Below, in pieces: positions 46,980-54,109 of a stretch of 64,000 nucleotides of DNA; within the stretch, counting starts at the first letter, position 1, and the number at the start of each line of letters is the position of its first letter. The translations under genes were made by a program, and so were the position numbers. The notes below the pieces were generated by a model that saw only the letters and a list, made by a program, of their open reading frames with translations, ran no database searches and was not told the origin of the DNA. Source of the DNA: a virus; the IMG/VR virus record IMGVR_UViG_3300028392_000045, positions 1 through 64,000 of that record; one strand, written 5' to 3'.

Positions 46980-47008
46980 GAATTAATTAAAAATTTTTTA
47001 AAGAAAAA

Positions 47009-47293
47009 TTATACGAATTCGTACTTAAATTCGATACCCAATACTTTTACAAGTTCTACAATAGTCTTGTACAAGAAAGTGTTAGGCAGACGAACAATAA
47101 AATCTTTTCCTTCACATTCTTTCAAAGTTTCGGTGATTTTAGCTACCAAAAGATTGAGTAGTTCAGTAATGTGAACAGGAGTAATAACAACTTTGTCATC
47201 TTCAATGATAGTAGAAGTAGACAATTCTTGCATTAGTTCACCAATGTTGATGGTGTAGCAAGATGCTTTAGTCAAATCTTCAGAGATACCCAT
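47009..47293 (-). CDS. small acidic protein of unknown function, well translated
   Basis: This 94-residue protein (MGISEDLTKASCYTINIGEL) is mixed alpha/beta and uses less AT-biased codons than its neighbours. It is closed by a strong terminator, so it forms the end of a transcription unit. That pattern suggests high expression. No family is recognised. Confidence 0.5.
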   Translation of the reverse strand: MGISEDLTKASCYTINIGELMQELSTSTIIEDDKVVITPVHITELLNLLVAKITETLKECEGKDFIVRLPNTFLYKTIVELVKVLGIEFKYEFV

Positions 47294-47326
47294 AGCTATA
47301 GAGTTTATAAAGAGTTAAGAAATTAC

Positions 47327-47971
47327 TTATTCTTTATCTTTCACAGTCAAAGGCTTCGCGTTTGACAGGACTGCAACAATCTGTCTAGTAGGATTCAATT
47401 GCAAATATCCAAAATGTGGATTGTCAGGTGAAGTAGGTGGCTCAAAATCTAACCAATCTGTATTGGTATATCCATACTCTAAGTGAGGTGGATGATCTAC
47501 AGAAGGTTTAATAGCCATAATAGAATCTTGAGTAACTTGAACTACATCTCCTACTTGGAAACCACAATCATAAGTTGGTTTAGCTACTACAACTCCTTTT
47601 CTGGTAAAAGGCCAAGGAGATTCCATAGTTTGTCTTACACCAATACCATTCTGAGTAACTTCTTTCATAGAAATTTTAGGTTCTATGATTAAACCAGCTT
47701 TAGTCTTTTCAGGTACAATGTGGTACATTCTTACAATAACAGAAGACAAAGGTAGGATAGAACTATACTGTTCATCTAGTGTAGTTAGATTATTATTATA
47801 GTCTTCAATCTTCGTCTCGTTCAGTTCCCAGTAACTCTTTCGGTTTAGATCTATTAAAGGTACTGGAGTCGCCGACCGGTGCTGTTCGGTTATGTAAAAG
47901 CTTCTTTGCTGATTTGGATCGGGAAAGTGATTCTCTGCGTAATCCCGAATTGATTCTGAACTTCCTTTCAT
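47327..47971 (-). CDS. GroES-like protein (candidate)
   Basis: From ATG 47971 the protein has 214 residues. Residues ~70-180 resemble a chaperonin-10 fold: SSVIVRMYHIVPEKTKAGLI, then KGVVVAKPTYDCGFQVGDVV, similar to the R-V-L-V...G-I-I-I...G-x-V-V-A...V-G-D-x-V order of GroES. Some phages encode such co-chaperones for capsid folding. The frame is open up to 48076, but that region overlaps the HU-like gene. Even from 47971 the two genes overlap by 167 bases in different frames. A CTG-hairpin repeat forms the last codons. Confidence 0.5.
   Translation of the reverse strand: MKGSSESIRDYAENHFPDPNQQRSFYITEQHRSATPVPLIDLNRKSYWELNETKIEDYNNNLTTLDEQYSSILPLSSVIVRMYHIVPEKTKAGLIIEPKISMKEVTQNGIGVRQTMESPWPFTRKGVVVAKPTYDCGFQVGDVVQVTQDSIMAIKPSVDHPPHLEYGYTNTDWLDFEPPTSPDNPHFGYLQLNPTRQIVAVLSNAKPLTVKDKE
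47344..47368. repeat. CTG-flanked hairpin inside gene end
   Basis: CAGT-CAAA-N9-TTTG-ACAG, a perfect stem with a 9-base loop, lies within the last codons of the GroES-like gene. On the minus strand its loop (CGCGAAGCC) nearly equals that of the copy at 54860 (CGCGAAGCA) and resembles the copy at 62660. It is a member of the dispersed family, here single. Confidence 0.7.
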
Positions 47972-48203
47972 AAGCTTCTTGTAATTTTTCTTTTTGTTCT
48001 CCTGAACAAAGGAATGAAAATAAATAAAATGTCTTCTTTGTTGGCTTAAAGGTAAGTAAATTAGGTAACATAACATAAGAATATAATTCAGGATGTTTTA
48101 AGCCTTGTTCTAAGCTATCTTCTATACCTAAAATTATATTCTCTAGTTCCTTAATTGGAAACTGCTCCTGCTCTGCTATCTGCTGTACTAGCTTTTTTAC
48201 CAT
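47805..48203 (-). CDS. HU/IHF-like DNA-binding protein (candidate)
   Basis: The first ~80 residues (KKLVQQIAEQEQFPIKELENII... then VMLPNLLTFKPTKKTF) resemble the helix-helix-beta pattern of HU/IHF-type proteins found in crAss-like and other Bacteroidetes phages. The C-terminal 50 residues are basic and Ser/Arg rich. This tail is translated from the same DNA as the start of the GroES-like gene, in a different frame. It overlaps the upstream gene by 53 bases. Confidence 0.45.
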   Translation of the reverse strand: MVKKLVQQIAEQEQFPIKELENIILGIEDSLEQGLKHPELYSYVMLPNLLTFKPTKKTFYLFSFLCSGEQKEKLQEAYERKFRINSGLRRESLSRSKSAKKLLHNRTAPVGDSSTFNRSKPKELLGTERDED

Positions 48204-48618
48204 CTTTCTTAACTTTGAGTTCCATAGTAAAAGTAAAAGAAACAGCTTGATTCTGTATCAATTTCTTTATCTGTAACAGTGTCTTATGTGGTCTAGTTTT
48301 ATTTCCAGGTACAGGGTTTTCTACATTCACAATAAGACCTATATCAGTCAAAAAAGGTTTAAAATAACTAATCTCAGTTCTATGTATCTTAAAACCTTCA
48401 ATAACCTCCGCTACATTAGGTGAAGAAAACCAACATTTATCTGGATCTTCTCTTGACATTATCCAAGCCATAAAAGCAACATGTTTTGGTCGCATAGAGT
48501 AGTTACCTTTAGCTATCAATAAATTAAAAAACTGAATCCAAAAACCTTGCTCATCAATTTCTAATGGCTCTTTAGCTTCTGATCCAGTTTTTCCAGTAAG
48601 TAGATTTAATTCGAACAT
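48151..48618 (-). CDS. putative winged-helix-type protein
   Basis: This 155-residue protein starts at ATG 48618. Its middle (KHVAFMAWIMSREDPDKCWFSSPNVAEVIEGFKIHRTEISYFKP broken into helices) resembles a winged-helix DNA-binding domain, and it ends with a charged, flexible Lys/Ala/Ser tail. It overlaps the HU-like gene by 53 bases. DNA binding is an inference. Confidence 0.45.
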   Translation of the reverse strand: MFELNLLTGKTGSEAKEPLEIDEQGFWIQFFNLLIAKGNYSMRPKHVAFMAWIMSREDPDKCWFSSPNVAEVIEGFKIHRTEISYFKPFLTDIGLIVNVENPVPGNKTRPHKTLLQIKKLIQNQAVSFTFTMELKVKKDGKKASTADSRAGAVSN

Positions 48619-48652
48619 GCTTTTGAAAATTTATTTTTGAAAGACCGTCTTA

Positions 48653-48832
48653 TTAAGAAGATTGCTTTTCTTCGTGTCTTATAGATACTATAGCAAGGAT
48701 AAAGAAAAGTAATACAATAATTTTACCTAAAGTTTTATAATCTTTTCCTGTTACTATATAGATAGCTAATCTAACCATACTAGCAAGTACAAAGTTGATA
48801 GCTATCATCATTATTTTACCAAACCAATTCAT
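48653..48832 (-). CDS. small two-segment membrane protein, holin-like
   Basis: A 59-residue frame (MNWFGKIMMIAINFVLASMV...) from ATG 48832 to TAA has two hydrophobic stretches (about 6-24 and 36-51) and a charged C-terminus (RHEEKQSS). Its ATG overlaps the TGA stop of the spanin-like gene (ATGA), showing translational coupling. A holin or lysis role is plausible. Confidence 0.6.
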   Translation of the reverse strand: MNWFGKIMMIAINFVLASMVRLAIYIVTGKDYKTLGKIIVLLFFILAIVSIRHEEKQSS

Positions 48833-49410
48833 TTCTTAATCTTAAATAAAGGTAAGTAAAGTCTTGCTTCCATAACTTTAGTACCAAACTGATAGCCAGC
48901 AGATACTCCAATGTTATGCCTATTCTGTAGCTGAATACCAACAGAAGGATTATATACAGAGTTAATACCACCATAAATACTAAACACATCTTTACCTTTA
49001 GCAGGTACTTCAACTGTCTTAGTAATAGTAGAATCTCTATATACAAAAGGAACTCTTACCCAATCAATCTTTCTTTTCATAGATTCAATCTTACCAGATA
49101 GTGTAATAGTATCAGAAATTCTAACTACAGTATCTTGATAAGGAACTACCATAGTATACACAGGCTCTTTCTTTAAGAAAGTATCTGTCTTACCTTGTAT
49201 AGAGTCAACAATAAAAACATAATTCGTATCAATAGTCTTATACTTCAGTTTCACATACTTAGTAATAACTGTATCCTTAAGTACATAAACCAAAGAGTCT
49301 TTAGTTACTGTTACTGTATCTACTTTACCAATAACTTGTGTACGATTACACTTAGCCATAATAAGCAAACCAATAACTAAACCTAAAAGTGCACCAGATA
49401 AAATTTTCAT
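48829..49410 (-). CDS. membrane-anchored envelope protein (spanin-like candidate)
   Basis: This 193-residue protein has an N-terminal hydrophobic anchor (LSGALLGLVIGLLIMAKC), a Thr/Val/Asp-rich extended region, and a C-terminal beta-rich end with alternating pattern (NIGVSAGYQFGTKVMEARLY) like an outer-membrane strand. An anchor followed by an extended periplasmic region would suit a protein that bridges the envelope. It overlaps a small membrane gene, forming a possible second lysis pair. Role is inferred. Confidence 0.5.
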   Translation of the reverse strand: MKILSGALLGLVIGLLIMAKCNRTQVIGKVDTVTVTKDSLVYVLKDTVITKYVKLKYKTIDTNYVFIVDSIQGKTDTFLKKEPVYTMVVPYQDTVVRISDTITLSGKIESMKRKIDWVRVPFVYRDSTITKTVEVPAKGKDVFSIYGGINSVYNPSVGIQLQNRHNIGVSAGYQFGTKVMEARLYLPLFKIKK

Positions 49411-49435
49411 TCTTGTTATTTTTAATTGTTAAATA

Positions 49436-49648
49436 CTATTCAGTAACTACCTGTACTCGCTTCTTACATATCAACGTAAGCTTATCAATCATATCCTTAT
49501 TCTCAGTTAATATAGAAACAACATGAATAAGATGATCATAATTAGTACGAGCAGGCATGTGATAATTATTTGCTACTTTATCTAACCTATCTAAATGCAG
49601 TTCTAATAACCCTCTTCCAATCTTATTTACTGCTGTGAGTTTCCACAT
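49436..49648 (-). CDS. small basic-helical protein of unknown function
   Basis: This 70-residue helical protein (MWKLTAVNKIGRGLLELHL) starts at ATG 49648, 11 bases after the gene before, and ends 25 bases before the spanin-like gene. No recognised motif. Considered real because of orientation, spacing and lack of alternative genes. Confidence 0.4.
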   Translation of the reverse strand: MWKLTAVNKIGRGLLELHLDRLDKVANNYHMPARTNYDHLIHVVSILTENKDMIDKLTLICKKRVQVVTE

Positions 49649-49659
49649 TTTGGATCTGT

Positions 49660-49884
49660 TTAAGATTCGAAATCTTGATTTTCAACATTTAAGAGTTCTA
49701 TAATTTGCTTCTCTTCTTCCATTATAATATTCAATTTATTCAGGAGTATATTAGTAACCTCCTCATCATCCTCAAATACAGGTAGAGTTTGATAGATCTG
49801 CTCTTTAGTAAACTCAAGAGATTCAACAAACTCAGGAGAGCTTATAATATCAAAGTAAACTCGAATAATTTTAGTCTTCTTCAT
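49660..49884 (-). CDS. small acidic protein of unknown function
   Basis: From ATG 49884 this 74-residue protein (MKKTKIIRVYFDIISSPEFV) is acidic and helical. The frame also extends upstream to 49920, but ATG 49884 fits the overlap with the 33-residue frame before it. Function is unknown. Confidence 0.4.
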   Translation of the reverse strand: MKKTKIIRVYFDIISSPEFVESLEFTKEQIYQTLPVFEDDEEVTNILLNKLNIIMEEEKQIIELLNVENQDFES

Positions 49885-49972
49885 CTTTTGCAATTTTTTC
49901 AAATTCTTCAGTAGGATCATCTTCTTCTATCGGACATTGTGTGTCATCAATTCTTTCTTGTAATTTAGTCAT
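49871..49972 (-). CDS. 33-residue acidic peptide, first gene of leftward block
   Basis: An ATG at 49972 opens a 33-residue frame rich in Asp and Glu (MTKLQERIDDTQCPIEEDD) that ends with TAA and overlaps the next start by 14 bases. It is the first frame after the divergent promoter region. It may be a small protein or a translated leader. Confidence 0.35.
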   Translation of the reverse strand: MTKLQERIDDTQCPIEEDDPTEEFEKIAKDEED

Positions 49973-49992
49973 ACTGTAATTTTTACAAGACG

Positions 49993-50023
49993 CAAGGTAT
50001 AACTTATATTTTAGTTTCTCAAA
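49993..50023 (-). promoter_or_regulatory. candidate promoter of leftward block
   Basis: On the minus strand TTTG (50023-50020) and TACCTTG (49999-49993) are 20 bases apart; the -7 element lacks one T of the TAnnTTTG consensus. It lies 20 bases upstream of the first leftward frame, in the only place where both gene blocks diverge. Confidence 0.4.
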
Positions 50024-50397
50024 AAAATTTTTAGAAAAAAATGTTTGATCAATTTATATAGCAATAAAAGTATTTTTAATATACCCCCTATGGTATGAAA
50101 ATTATAGATATGTATATGGGTATAGTATACAACCGGCTTCGCCGTCGACATTTTCTAGCTATCGAGGTTCCCCTACCCAATTTTGATTTACACTTGTATT
50201 TCGATAAAGCGTATGGGAATCTGGTTATGGTTTGTAAAGTTTGGTTATTATTATGAGCGAGCCTTGGCATTGTGCCGATAATGAAGGTATGGAATACAGT
50301 AAATCCTTAGCTTGCTCTTTTTTCTACTCTTATTCTTATACCTATATATAAGGTATAGCATTCAATTTGATTATTAACATTCTTAACATACATTACT
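50024..50397. other. divergent intergenic region with GC-richer core
   Basis: No credible gene is present. A stretch at about 50,130-50,200 is richer in GC than its surroundings and contains TGGGTA and TACCCA 51 bases apart, a CGGC-TTC-GCCG hairpin and two TCGA boxes, so it could fold as an RNA. The rest holds T-rich sequence likely to include promoters for the rightward block. An origin or leader RNA is possible; no tRNA cloverleaf fits. Confidence 0.4.
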
Positions 50398-50793
50398 ATG
50401 GAATTTATTTCAATTGTGACATGTCGTCAGCTTAATGCGAAATCCAAGAAGAAAGATGGTTCGTCTTACGAGATGAACAAGAACAAAGTTTATCCAGTAC
50501 AGCTATCCGTTGTAAAGGGTGAACTTCCTGGAAACTGTTTGGTTGTAGACGGAACTGTTGCAGCACGTATTAACCTATCTACGGAAGGCTATACACTATT
50601 GACTGCTGTACAATCTGGAGTAGATCCAGTTTACGGTACTCAATATCAGTTGTCTGCATTGCCAGTTGTAGGAGTATCAGATTATCTTGCAACACTAAAG
50701 CAATTGCCTAGTGCAAAGATCATCGACACTCGATCTTCAAATCCTAAAGAAGCTTTGGAAAACGCAAACGCTGGGGATAATCCATTTTCCTAA
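50398..50793 (+). CDS. possible single-stranded DNA-binding protein
   Basis: This 131-residue protein is the first gene of the rightward block. It is beta-rich with a basic N-terminal part (CRQLNAKSKKKDGSS) and ends with GDNPFS, an acidic-Pro-Phe tip reminiscent of SSB C-termini. Its codons are optimised relative to neighbours and a terminator follows at once, which suggests strong early expression. OB-fold assignment is only suggestive. Confidence 0.4.
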   Translation: MEFISIVTCRQLNAKSKKKDGSSYEMNKNKVYPVQLSVVKGELPGNCLVVDGTVAARINLSTEGYTLLTAVQSGVDPVYGTQYQLSALPVVGVSDYLATLKQLPSAKIIDTRSSNPKEALENANAGDNPFS

Positions 50794-50797
50794 CTAA

Positions 50798-50835
50798 AGT
50801 AGACCACTCAGACTGATGGGTGGTTTACTCTTTTT
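50798..50835 (+). terminator. rho-independent terminator
   Basis: AGTAGACCACTC pairs with GGGTGGTTTACT (12 bp with two G-T pairs, 8-base loop) followed by CTTTTT. It begins 5 bases after the first gene and its T-run directly abuts the tRNA-like RNA. Confidence 0.85.
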
Positions 50836-50911
50836 ATCCAGTCCTAGGGGTAATCTACGTTGAAACATAGAAACGACGTATGAGTAAGTTCGATTCTTAC
50901 ACTGGATACCA
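50836..50911 (+). tRNA. tRNA-like RNA with unusual anticodon arm
   Basis: Seventy-six bases with a perfect 7-bp acceptor stem (ATCCAGT/ACTGGAT), discriminator A, encoded CCA, and a canonical T arm (GTAAG-TTCGATT-CTTAC). A D arm of 3 bp (TAG/CTA) encloses GGGTAAT. The central stem CGTTG/CGACG encloses an 11-base loop AAACATAGAAA instead of 7, and base 8 is C, not T. No standard anticodon with T33 can be assigned, so the amino acid is unknown. It may be a degenerate tRNA, a decoy or a variant evading anticodon nucleases. Confidence 0.6.
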
Positions 50912-50935
50912 TTATTAACCACTAAAACATATAAC

Positions 50936-51340
50936 ATGAATTTCGAGATTAAATTCACTTCAAAGGATGGTTATCCTATTTACAAAACTACTGAAAACAT
51001 CGGAGTTGCTCATGTAGATTTTATTCGCGCTGAAACAGGTGTAGCAAATCTATCTTTGGATAGAATGCAAGGACATATTTCAAGTGTAATCGGAGGCCAT
51101 AATATTCCAATTTCTGAGCATCTTGCTAGAAAATCAGGACATTTTGAGTTCGATTACTTGGTAAAAATCAAAGGAGACTCAGCTTTTCTAAATAAATATC
51201 TTCAAAAAGAAGTACAATTTAGAAAAAATGATACTACTGGAGAAGTTGAGTATGCCTGGATCAAATGGTCATTCAATACTCACTATTTTTTAAATGTATG
51301 GGAAGAGGCAGGATTTCCATTGGATATGACAGTAGAATAA
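50936..51340 (+). CDS. unknown early protein
   Basis: This 134-residue protein starts after an A-rich leader typical of Bacteroidetes (no Shine-Dalgarno). It is mixed alpha/beta, slightly acidic, with no Cys-rich or membrane parts. A symmetric hairpin (51345-51389) follows and separates it from a convergent cassette. No family is recognised. Confidence 0.5.
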   Translation: MNFEIKFTSKDGYPIYKTTENIGVAHVDFIRAETGVANLSLDRMQGHISSVIGGHNIPISEHLARKSGHFEFDYLVKIKGDSAFLNKYLQKEVQFRKNDTTGEVEYAWIKWSFNTHYFLNVWEEAGFPLDMTVE

Positions 51341-51344
51341 TATA

Positions 51345-51389
51345 ATATATAAGGTGTATTCTCATTAATTGAAAGTACACCTTATATAT
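51345..51389. terminator. bidirectional hairpin between convergent genes
   Basis: A 14-bp stem (ATATATAAGGTGTA with TACACCTTATATAT) with a 17-base loop lies between the end of a rightward gene and the end of a leftward cassette. A/T flanks on both sides allow it to stop transcription in both directions. Confidence 0.75.
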
Positions 51390-51428
51390 ATGTAAAAGGT
51401 TCAAATAATTATATAATTCCAATATTAT

Positions 51429-51824
51429 TTACTTTTCTTTAAACAAAATTTCAAATACAGCTTTATGTGAGTTATTACTAGATATTTTTCCTTTATCATC
51501 ATTCAATCTATAAGTATTAGGAGCTAGTTTTATAATAACTTTTTTAGCTTGTAGATTCTTTATAGAGTCAGTAAATGCTCCTATATTTTTCTTTGATACT
51601 TTAGCTATCTCTTCTTTTAAAGCTTTACTATTACTGAATACTACACCTTGAGCATAGTTTCCATATACATAAGCATAGTAATGTAAATCAGAGCTATTTA
51701 ATTCCAACTTATGTATTACATTCAATATGCTGCAATAAGTAAAGAAATAACCATGTTCTGTAGTATCTATAATAATAAATTCATGATAATACAAATCAAC
51801 ATTTTCTGGGTGTGTAATCTCCAT
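51429..51824 (-). CDS. unknown protein of minus-strand cassette
   Basis: This 131-residue protein (MEITHPENVDLYYHEFIIID) shows a C-terminal basic half with helix-rich parts (KALKEEIAKVSKKNIG and NLQAKKVIIKLAPNTYRL) that could be a winged helix like those of plasmid replication or partner proteins. It is one base away from the ATPase gene. Function is unknown; context suggests replication or copy control. Confidence 0.5.
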   Translation of the reverse strand: MEITHPENVDLYYHEFIIIDTTEHGYFFTYCSILNVIHKLELNSSDLHYYAYVYGNYAQGVVFSNSKALKEEIAKVSKKNIGAFTDSIKNLQAKKVIIKLAPNTYRLNDDKGKISSNNSHKAVFEILFKEK

Positions 51825-51825
51825 C

Positions 51826-52491
51826 TTACTTATTTTTTACTCTTAAACCATCAGGTGTCCAAATAAAGTCTATAGTAGTTTTTGATAAATCACTACTTAA
51901 AGTAAATTCATCTTTATTTCTCTCTACAGTTAATGTAGAAAAAGACTTTTGATCTACAAAATCATTTAGAACAAAGTCTGAATTAGTATAAGTACTTACT
52001 ATAGTAGCACAGTTATTTTCTATTGTTAAAGAGAATAACCAGTCAACTAATTTTTTATCTACATTAGGATTATTTGATATTGTCAATATGTCAGCTAGTC
52101 CATCTATTATTAAAAGATATGTAGGATATGCAGTTAAAATTTCTTCAATTGCATTTCTAGCAACAGCTCCTCTAGTAAGTATTAAATCATAAAAATGTAG
52201 ATTTTCAGGATGATAGCCTATTTGATCTACTGTTTGCTTACATAATTCCCAAGATTCATACTCAGACATATGAGTATTGATATAGATTACATGCTTATCA
52301 TCTGGACATTGAGTAATGTCAAATCCTAATTTGTCTGTATTGTCAGTAAAACAACTAGCAATAACAGACATCAATACACGTGATTTACAAGTTTTAGTCA
52401 AACCAGTAAACTTTAAAATACTACTAGTTCTTAATAGTGTAGTATTATCCAATGCTATTACATTAGTAGGTCTAGCCAAAGATGAGTTCAT
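51826..52491 (-). CDS. RecA-like P-loop ATPase (RepA-type)
   Basis: This 221-residue protein has a P-loop-like GLTKTCKSR (Walker A with Cys for the usual Gly before Lys-Ser) near residue 31 and a Walker B-like YLLIIDGLADIL near residue 125. The remaining fold fits RecA-like ATPases used by Bacteroides mobile elements, in which the P-loop is also often non-canonical. It is sandwiched between a winged-helix gene and an unknown gene on the same transcript. Role in plasmid-type replication or helicase loading is inferred. Confidence 0.6.
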   Translation of the reverse strand: MNSSLARPTNVIALDNTTLLRTSSILKFTGLTKTCKSRVLMSVIASCFTDNTDKLGFDITQCPDDKHVIYINTHMSEYESWELCKQTVDQIGYHPENLHFYDLILTRGAVARNAIEEILTAYPTYLLIIDGLADILTISNNPNVDKKLVDWLFSLTIENNCATIVSTYTNSDFVLNDFVDQKSFSTLTVERNKDEFTLSSDLSKTTIDFIWTPDGLRVKNK

Positions 52492-52508
52492 AGTTATGTA
52501 GTTTATAG

Positions 52509-52973
52509 TTAAATAAATTTAGACATATCCATGTCTTGAATAGGTTTAATACTCTCTCTAAGTATTTCAACATTGCCTTTAGACATAATAGAAGCTTTAC
52601 ATTTCATTATAGCTTCTCCATCTTCATTCTGATAAGCTTCAAAGAGATACTGAATCTTATCAAAGTCTTTGTTTTTAATACCTAAATCAGGACATACAAT
52701 GTAAGAATAGTATCTAGTATGTAGTATTAAAGTAGGACTGCGTTTAAGTAGCTTCTTAAAAGTTACATCAATACTTCGTCTACTAGAATTAATACGTTTA
52801 GCTAGTTCTTCCATTTCTACTTTACCAAATATAACTTCATTAGCAATATCCATATTATCCATCAAATACATAAGAATAGTATGTTCCAATGAACTTAAGT
52901 CATGCATGTCAACCCATAAAGAAAAAAATGCTTTAACAAATAATTTTTGCTTAGGCTTCGTTACAAGATCCAT
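52509..52973 (-). CDS. winged-helix replication initiator-like protein (RepL-like)
   Basis: The 154-residue protein begins with a short basic part (PKQKLFVKAFFSLW), then helices LEHTILMYLMDNMD, and a winged-helix segment EELAKRINSSRRSIDVTFKK. This is the layout of RepL-like initiators and similar regulators: an N-terminal leader, HTH and wing. It begins a leftward cassette. The upstream region has two copies of GTAAAGATCCTTGT 40 bases apart, reminiscent of iterons. The alternative is a transcriptional regulator. Confidence 0.5.
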   Translation of the reverse strand: MDLVTKPKQKLFVKAFFSLWVDMHDLSSLEHTILMYLMDNMDIANEVIFGKVEMEELAKRINSSRRSIDVTFKKLLKRSPTLILHTRYYSYIVCPDLGIKNKDFDKIQYLFEAYQNEDGEAIMKCKASIMSKGNVEILRESIKPIQDMDMSKFI

Positions 52974-53054
52974 AATTGTAAATTTTTATTGTGATTTAAC
53001 AATGTAAATATACTATTTATAATTACAACATCCAAATTTAATTACAAAAAAGAT

Positions 53055-53144
53055 GTAAAGATCCTTGTATACATGTAATAAACGTTATTTTAAAGTAAAG
53101 ATCCTTGTTTTGGAGACAATAACTCTTACGGTGGTGACAAGGAT
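53055..53144. repeat. iteron-like repeats upstream of RepL-like gene
   Basis: The 14-base sequence GTAAAGATCCTTGT occurs at 53055-53068 and 53095-53108, 40 bases apart, and an inverted partial copy (ACAAGGAT) lies at 53137-53144. They lie about 80-170 bases upstream of the winged-helix gene in an A/T-rich region, as expected for initiator binding sites or autoregulatory operators. Confidence 0.5.
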
Positions 53145-53403
53145 TTGTGTAAAAAACAGGCCGTCAAGCCCTTATTTTGCTGGATTTTGCCTTACAGATA
53201 AAAGATAAAAGATAATAAGAGAGAATTTATTTTCTTAAATTCTTTTGCTGCAAGAAATCTAGGTAGTAAGTCAGAAAAAGTAGAGTAGGAGAGGGTATTA
53301 AGATATACTATATCAGCTCTTGACTATTTCCCCTTTTTAACTTCTACCCAAATTATCATATTCCTGACTTTTTAGTAGGAAAACAAAAATAATTTATACC
53401 ACC
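53145..53403. other. intergenic region without recognised gene
   Basis: This part of the 480-base gap contains a short tandem repeat of GATAAAA (three near-copies around 53,197-53,215) and pyrimidine/purine-rich stretches. No open frame of credible length or RNA fold was seen. It may complete the regulatory or origin region next to the iteron-like repeats. Confidence 0.4.
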
Positions 53404-53439
53404 TGACATATTGTCATTAATATATCTGACATTATGTCA
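53404..53439 (+). promoter_or_regulatory. two tandem palindromic operator candidates
   Basis: TGACA-TAT-TGTCA (53404-53416) and TGACA-TTA-TGTCA (53427-53439) are two palindromes with identical half-sites and a 23-base spacing, about two helical turns, directly upstream of the first gene after the gap. Such spacing fits cooperative binding of a dimeric repressor. No third copy was noticed elsewhere. Confidence 0.55.
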
Positions 53440-53453
53440 TCAATTTATAAAAC

Positions 53454-53588
53454 ATGAAAACTGAAAAGAAAGTATATGTACGTAATCCACAAATGAATTA
53501 TTTCGTATACCCAAAAACATTTCTAAAAGAACCAGAAAAGTTTCACGCATTGAAAGCTGACGATACTTATATTTCTGATGCAAATTAA
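53454..53588 (+). CDS. small early protein (44 residues)
   Basis: A frame from ATG 53454 to TAA encodes 44 residues (MKTEKKVYVRNPQMNYFVYP...). It starts 15 bases after the operator-like palindromes, so it is the likely first regulated gene. Basic N-terminus and a short aromatic centre; no family recognised. Confidence 0.5.
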   Translation: MKTEKKVYVRNPQMNYFVYPKTFLKEPEKFHALKADDTYISDAN

Positions 53589-53594
53589 TTTACT

Positions 53595-53804
53595 ATGATA
53601 CCTAGATTTCAAAAAGAATGGGAAACTTGGTTTGATTCTTTAAGTGAAACAGAGAAAAGAGCTATGTTTGATAAGCATATTGCTCCTACTTTTGTAATTG
53701 AACCATCTAAAGAATCATTAGATAACATTTTTAATACTCAAATCTACAGATTAGTGCAAACTATGTGGATATATGAACAAGAAGACAATGATACCAAAAT
53801 TTAA
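53595..53804 (+). CDS. small protein, paralogue of next gene
   Basis: This 69-residue acidic, helical protein begins MIPRFQKEWETWFDSLSETE. The next gene begins MIPKFKTKYEIANEWWMALT, a similar start motif followed by Trp-rich helices and a D/E-rich turn, so the two look like diverged tandem duplicates. Function is unknown. Confidence 0.5.
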   Translation: MIPRFQKEWETWFDSLSETEKRAMFDKHIAPTFVIEPSKESLDNIFNTQIYRLVQTMWIYEQEDNDTKI

Positions 53805-54036
53805 AACTAAGTACGAAATTGCCAATGAATGGTGGATGGCTCTAACAGATGAACAATGCGTAGAGGAATTTGAAAAAACACCTTTTGCAACTGATCCTCC
53901 AATGACTACTCCACCAAAAGAAAAAATCAAAAATATGGTAATGAAATTTCATCGACAGATGATTTATGCAAGACATATGGCTGATCTACAAGGAATAACA
54001 TTCGAGGAAGCTATGAAAACTGCTTTTGGATCATAA
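53788..54036 (+). CDS. small protein, paralogue of previous gene
   Basis: From ATG 53788 this 82-residue protein overlaps its upstream paralogue by 17 bases. The frame extends five codons further to 53773, but the MIP-start motif shared with the neighbour decides for 53788. Acidic and helical; function is unknown. Confidence 0.5.
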   Translation: MIPKFKTKYEIANEWWMALTDEQCVEEFEKTPFATDPPMTTPPKEKIKNMVMKFHRQMIYARHMADLQGITFEEAMKTAFGS

Positions 54037-54109
54037 AATCTAAAGCAATTATATTAGCTAAAAAAGAAGTATTCTTCTGGTGATATTTTCAACTTTAAAA
54101 CTCAAGAAG

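Noticed and set aside
50130-50200. Second tRNA in the divergent region
   Set aside because: Ends pair but no T arm or anticodon arm can be drawn.
53055-53108. CRISPR-like direct repeats
   Set aside because: Only two copies of a 14-base repeat, too few and too short; iteron-like use is more likely.
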